Assembly (NCBI RefSeq): GCF_033115175.1
Contig: NC_084836.1
Location: 80,504,253-80,568,252, forward strand
DNA: 64,000 bases
Direction of reading: 5' to 3'
Origin: Lepus europaeus
Lineage: Eukaryota; Chordata; Mammalia; Lagomorpha; Leporidae
Shown here: one piece after another, positions 60,283-64,000 of the stretch
How positions within the stretch are numbered: position 1 is the stretch's first letter
How the letters are laid out: the number at the start of each line of letters is the position of its first letter
Translations under genes and position numbers: made by a program
Notes under the pieces: generated by a model
The model's database searches: none
What the model was told of the DNA's origin: nothing
Seen by the model: only the letters and a program-made list of their open reading frames with translations

Positions 60283-61518
60283 GGCGGGAGCACACTATTA
60301 GTCCGGGGGTCGAGACAGGTTAATAAAAGTGGAGATACCGCAGGGTCAAGGAAGAGTAGGGGAAGAAACAGCAGAGGAAACTCTTCTGGAACTAGTGATT
60401 CACAGTGGACCTGCCTGGAGAGCGTGGGAGCCCAAGTTCGGGACACCAGCAGCGGACTCAACGCACCAGCGCTGGAACGCGAGGTGAGCCGAAACTCAAT
60501 AGCCCGAGACACCAGCAGGCAAGCGGAAAGAGGAGACTAGAGGGAACGAGGCTTGAAACTCCGTGGGGAAAAGTTCACCAGGCTAACTAGAAGAGAGAGA
60601 GGGAAAAAAAAAAGTGACTGATACGGACACGAGTTTCTCTCCCTCCACTCAACCCTCAAAGACGAGCAAGACAAAGAGCAGGCACCATTTTGGACATACG
60701 TCATAAGCAGGGCGACCTCAGGTCTACACTGGCCCTGAGCCTAGCAGAAAAACTTGACTCTGGGGGGAGGGGTGAAATAACAGGAGATTAGGATCTAACT
60801 TGGCAACCCAGTGGGAGACTGCAGGAGAATTGGAGCCCACACTGAGGGCAGCACAGATTCCCTGTGCTGTCCTTGGGAAAGAGCTTCTGATCTCTGGCTC
60901 CTGTGGGTATATCATTTGCCTGCTAACTACCTCCAATTACGTTCAGCTGTGCGGAATTACTTCCCTTTTGAATCAAAAAAAGAAAGAAAGAAAGAGAGAG
61001 AGATTTACCACACCTAACCTGGGAGTGTCGTCTTTGACACACCCTCAACCCTGAGGAACCAAACACAGCTCTCAGTCCACACTCATCTCAAGCCTCTAAG
61101 GCTCCACCGAAAGCAGACAGTCCACTTAATCTAGAGCCATAGTGTAACAAGAAAAAACACCACAGTGAAGAAACCAAATATCTCCAACATGCCAAACAAC
61201 AAACGCAAAAACCGAGGTAACAAGAACAAGGAAGACACTATGACGCCCCCAAATGAAAAAGACACCCCAATTCAAGATTATGAAGATGATGAGATCGAAG
61301 AAATGCAAGAAGCGGATCTCAAAAAATTGATAAGAACATTAAGAAGTTCTCAAAAACAAATTCTTGAACTACAGAAATCCTTAATGGACAAGATAGAAAA
61401 TCTCTCGTGAAAATGAAATATTAAGGAGGAATCAAAATGAAATGAAACAACTAGTAGAACAAGAAACCGTGATAGTGACGAGAAATCATAATGAAATGAA
61501 GAATTCAATAGATCAAAT
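60283..61518 (+). mobile_element. L1 5'UTR + partial ORF1, truncated at both ends, no tail
   Basis: Closely matches the minus-strand copy at 16,040-14,800. It lacks the first ~20 bases of L1, runs through the 5'UTR and stops abruptly within the ORF1 coiled coil. There is no 3'UTR, no poly(A) and no TSD. It sits inside a MITE (60,231-61,564), replacing the MITE centre. Confidence 0.85.
61189..61518 (+). pseudogene. L1 ORF1 N-terminal fragment, frameshifted
   Basis: Starts MPNNKRKNRGNKNK like the copy at 15,128. A 2-bp (CT) deletion in a short CT run near 61,405 shifts the frame and gives a stop after IENLS. The fragment ends before the RNA-binding domain. Confidence 0.8.
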
Positions 61519-62258
61519 AAATTGATCTTTTAATTCCCTTTTCCACAAAGTTTTGAAGTACCCCGTGTATCTAACAGAGAAGACGGATCTTTCAATCAGA
61601 ATTGAGTCAGGAATACAAGCAGGGTGCGTCTAGGAAGTAAGTAAATTATGGTGTGTCCTGGGGGAGGGGAAGCATAGTGTGATGGCACACAGCAGAGGCA
61701 CGGGCCCAGTCTGGAGTCAGGGTGGGTAGGAACCCCGGGTGAAGAGGGCCTCAGGCAGAGGGGATAGTTAGTGGCAGGTAGGCTGGCAGTTTGTGTTGGA
61801 CTCACAGTATGCAAAACCTTTCCTTGGCACTGGCAAATTCTGTGTAAGATACTCAAGGATTCCTTGGCAAGGTTGTCTAGCGCTGAAGTACTCTTGTGGG
61901 TTGGTTATATTATTTCATTGCTACTTGTTCCACACAGGTTAATTTGTTAGTGGGAATTTCCACTGCTCTGTGCTTAGTTTTACTTTGGTGCAGTCACTTG
62001 GCAGTTTGCATGACTTCATAACAGCTCATGTGTATTATTTCAGTGAACCAGGGATGACTTATTGCATGAAAAGCCCTTATCAAGTTACTGGAGGGAAATT
62101 CAGATTCATCTGCATGTAGTTAATTTTATAGAATTTGTAATTGGTATGTTCATGCACACACACACAGTATTTATTAATACTGCTAAAACAATAGATGCCA
62201 TTTTCTTACAGATCAGATAGCAACACATATTTTTTTCTTGAGTAATGCTTGTGGAATT

Positions 62259-62295
62259 TTTTTTTAAATGTATTTTTATTTATTTGAAAGGCAGA

Positions 62296-62340
<45 letters not shown>

Positions 62341-62600
62341 CTTCTATCCGCTGGTTCACTCTCCAAAGGGCCGTAATGGCCAGAGCTGAGCAAATGGAAA
62401 GCCAGGAGCCTGGAGCTTCTTCTGGGTCTCCAACGTGGGTGCAGGGGCCCAAGCTAAACTTAGGCCATCTTCTACTGCTTTCCCAGGCCATACCAAAAAG
62501 CTGGATCAGAAGGTGAGCAGCTGGGACTGGAACCAGCACCCACGTGGGATGTTGACACTGCAGGCTGGGGCTTTAACCTGCTGCACCACAGTGCCAGCCT
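62259..62600 (-). mobile_element. C-SINE
   Basis: TSD CTTGTGGAATT / CTTGTAGAATT at 62,248-62,258 and 62,601-62,611. Confidence 0.9.
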
Positions 62601-63372
62601 CTTGTAGAATTCTAAGGAAGACTATTAGTGCATTCTCCCCGAACATTAGCTCCTTAGTCAGGATCCTGTAAATGGCACAAACGGCTTTGTTTGCCAAGGA
62701 AAATGTACAAAGGTGTGTTGACAGTAGACTACCACCTCAGAGTTGTGAGGTTTTGTCCAGGCCACCTGGGGCCTTTAGAAGAAGTAGCCACAGCAGGCCT
62801 GAGTTCCTTGCACCACCTGTCCATCTGCCCTGGTTTTAGTGAAACTGTCTGGTACACCAGGGACAACTCGAGGGATACACGGCATGTCCCATGGTGTCCA
62901 AACAAGCATGAGGGCTGGTCATCTGGAGCTGGAAGGTAGGCAGCACCTGTGGGCCCACGTGGAAGGGGGTGTGGGTATGGTTGGGGGGAGGTGGCTGTTG
63001 GCAGGCAGGGTGGAGGGAGGAGAGTGCGGGTGGGACCTTGACTGGCACAGTTGTTTCCTGGGGTACAAACCGGTTCCTTCTCACAGTCTGTATCAAAAGC
63101 TGACTCCCGCAGGAACCTTCTGTCTGGCTGTCAGTGCTCTGACCCTGAACTGGCCCTACAGTCTCCTGCACTGTCTGTGGAGGGTGGCGTCCCAGGTGTA
63201 ATTCAGAACTCTCTGAGATGGAGAATCAACAAATGGGAATGCTGGTTTTTTCCTGCCTTATATGTGAATAAAACTGGTTCCACTTTCCTTCATTCCTGAA
63301 ATAAAAAACTTTCAGAATTCTGATAGTTGTAAGAATACATTTTTTTAATAAATGGAAACTTTTTCTTTTCAG

Positions 63373-63483
63373 ATAATGTGGATGCAGGTGATCTTAAGCA
63401 GTTTTTTGAGACCAACTATTCTCAGATATATTTCATCTTCTATGAAAATTTTATAACACTGGAAAATAGTTTGAAATTAAAAG
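63373..63483 (+). CDS. RALGAPA2: RALGAPA2 coding exon 2
   Basis: The exon is 111 bp, preceded by a pyrimidine-rich tract and AG at 63,371-63,372 and followed by the donor GTAAGC. With the G carried from exon 1 it reads [20 protein letters not shown], then [17 protein letters not shown], and ends on one base (phase 1 in and out). This continues the N-terminal alpha-helical region of RALGAPA2. I recall human RALGAPA2 having N where this copy has G (VDAND/VDAGD), which fits an orthologue. No frameshift or stop is seen. The gene continues beyond the window; the C-terminal RapGAP-like catalytic domain is not here. Confidence 0.95.
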
Positions 63484-64000
63484 GTAAGCATTTCTACAAT
63501 TTTTTTTTTCTTTTTAGTATTCAGGAAAGTTTAGATGTTGAATGTATCGTGAGCCACAAATTCTATGCCTTAAGCTTTCTTTCTTGTTAAGTCTTCAGCA
63601 AAGCTGTGAAATCACAGTGGGCTGGTTGACATCTGTGTTCCTCTTGAGCTTTCACTTACACAGGCGCCAATGGAACAGAAAATGGAAGGAACCTGCAGAA
63701 GGCATGAGTTTCAGAGGAATCACTTTAAAAAGAAAGAAAAGTAGTACGTGCACACTGTGAAAAGATCCATATTCCACTGAAGGGTTTGAAATGAAAGTGT
63801 CTGCTTTGCCCAGACGCCAGGCCTGCTCGGCAGCAGCAGCCACTATGAAAGATACCTTGTGTCTCTTTCCATTTGGCTTAGTCATGTATGTGTTTATGTA
63901 TGAGGATACATCAGAGAGGTCATGGGAAAATGGAATTTGAAGACAAGTTGCAAAAAATTTGAAATCCATGTGTATAATGCTCATAGACAATATGCGTTAT
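63484..64000 (+). other. RALGAPA2: RALGAPA2 intron 2 (start)
   Basis: Begins with the consensus donor GTAAGC. The remaining 0.5 kb shows no exon and no repeat that I recognise. Confidence 0.85.

Larger units (their letters stand above)
60231..61564 (+). mobile_element. Mariner-like MITE interrupted by L1 DNA
   Basis: The outer ends are inverted: GGGGGTCTTCAAAAGGTTCA at the left; at the right, ACAAAGTTTTGAAGTACCCC, whose reverse complement begins GGGGTACTTCAAAACTTTGT. A related, uninterrupted copy lies at 58,283-58,408. The central ~40 bp of the MITE is missing and replaced by the L1 fragment. Confidence 0.7.

Overview
This is vertebrate nuclear DNA, and the repeats identify it as lagomorph, most likely European rabbit. 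About forty copies of the lagomorph tRNA-derived C-SINE occur on both strands, and the L1 5'UTR, ORF1 and G-rich 3'UTR are of the rabbit type. Almost all open reading frames in the window are chance frames or lie inside SINE/L1 copies. There is no bacterial, phage or plasmid content.

Region 1-34,480 is intergenic and full of repeats. It holds C-SINEs (many with clear target-site duplications, TSDs), a 5'-truncated L1 (8227-9260), a 5.1-kb L1-ended chimeric element (10,948-16,057, minus strand), mariner-like MITE remnants, a 5S rRNA pseudogene (20,222-20,341, minus), old L1/L2/MIR fragments and two Tigger-like DNA transposon remnants (one of them in the gene).

Region 34,480-35,300 is a CpG island carrying the promoter and first coding exon of RALGAPA2, the Ral GTPase-activating protein alpha-2 subunit, on the plus strand. 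Coding exon 1 is 34,998-35,103 and coding exon 2 is 63,373-63,483. They are joined across a 28.3-kb phase-1 intron, and the window ends in intron 2. This is the only functional protein-coding gene I can support. The C-terminal GAP domain lies outside the window.

Intron 1 contains many C-SINEs, a processed-pseudogene fragment of RNF38 (56,815-57,106, minus), a four-copy 39-bp minisatellite (44,603-44,757), a retroposed SINE-spacer-SINE composite (45,651-46,244) whose likely donor is also in the window (32,377-32,841), and a MITE that swallowed a 1.2-kb L1 5'UTR/ORF1 piece (60,231-61,564).

The most unusual item is the 10.9-16.1 kb element. It has both L1 ends, a perfect 14-bp TSD and an L1 ORF1 with one frameshift, but no ORF2. 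In its place are about 1.8 kb of AT-rich sequence and a degenerate class-I endogenous-retrovirus gag-nucleocapsid/protease segment. The second is the SINE composite, which looks like a template-switch retroposition whose source locus can be seen 13 kb away.
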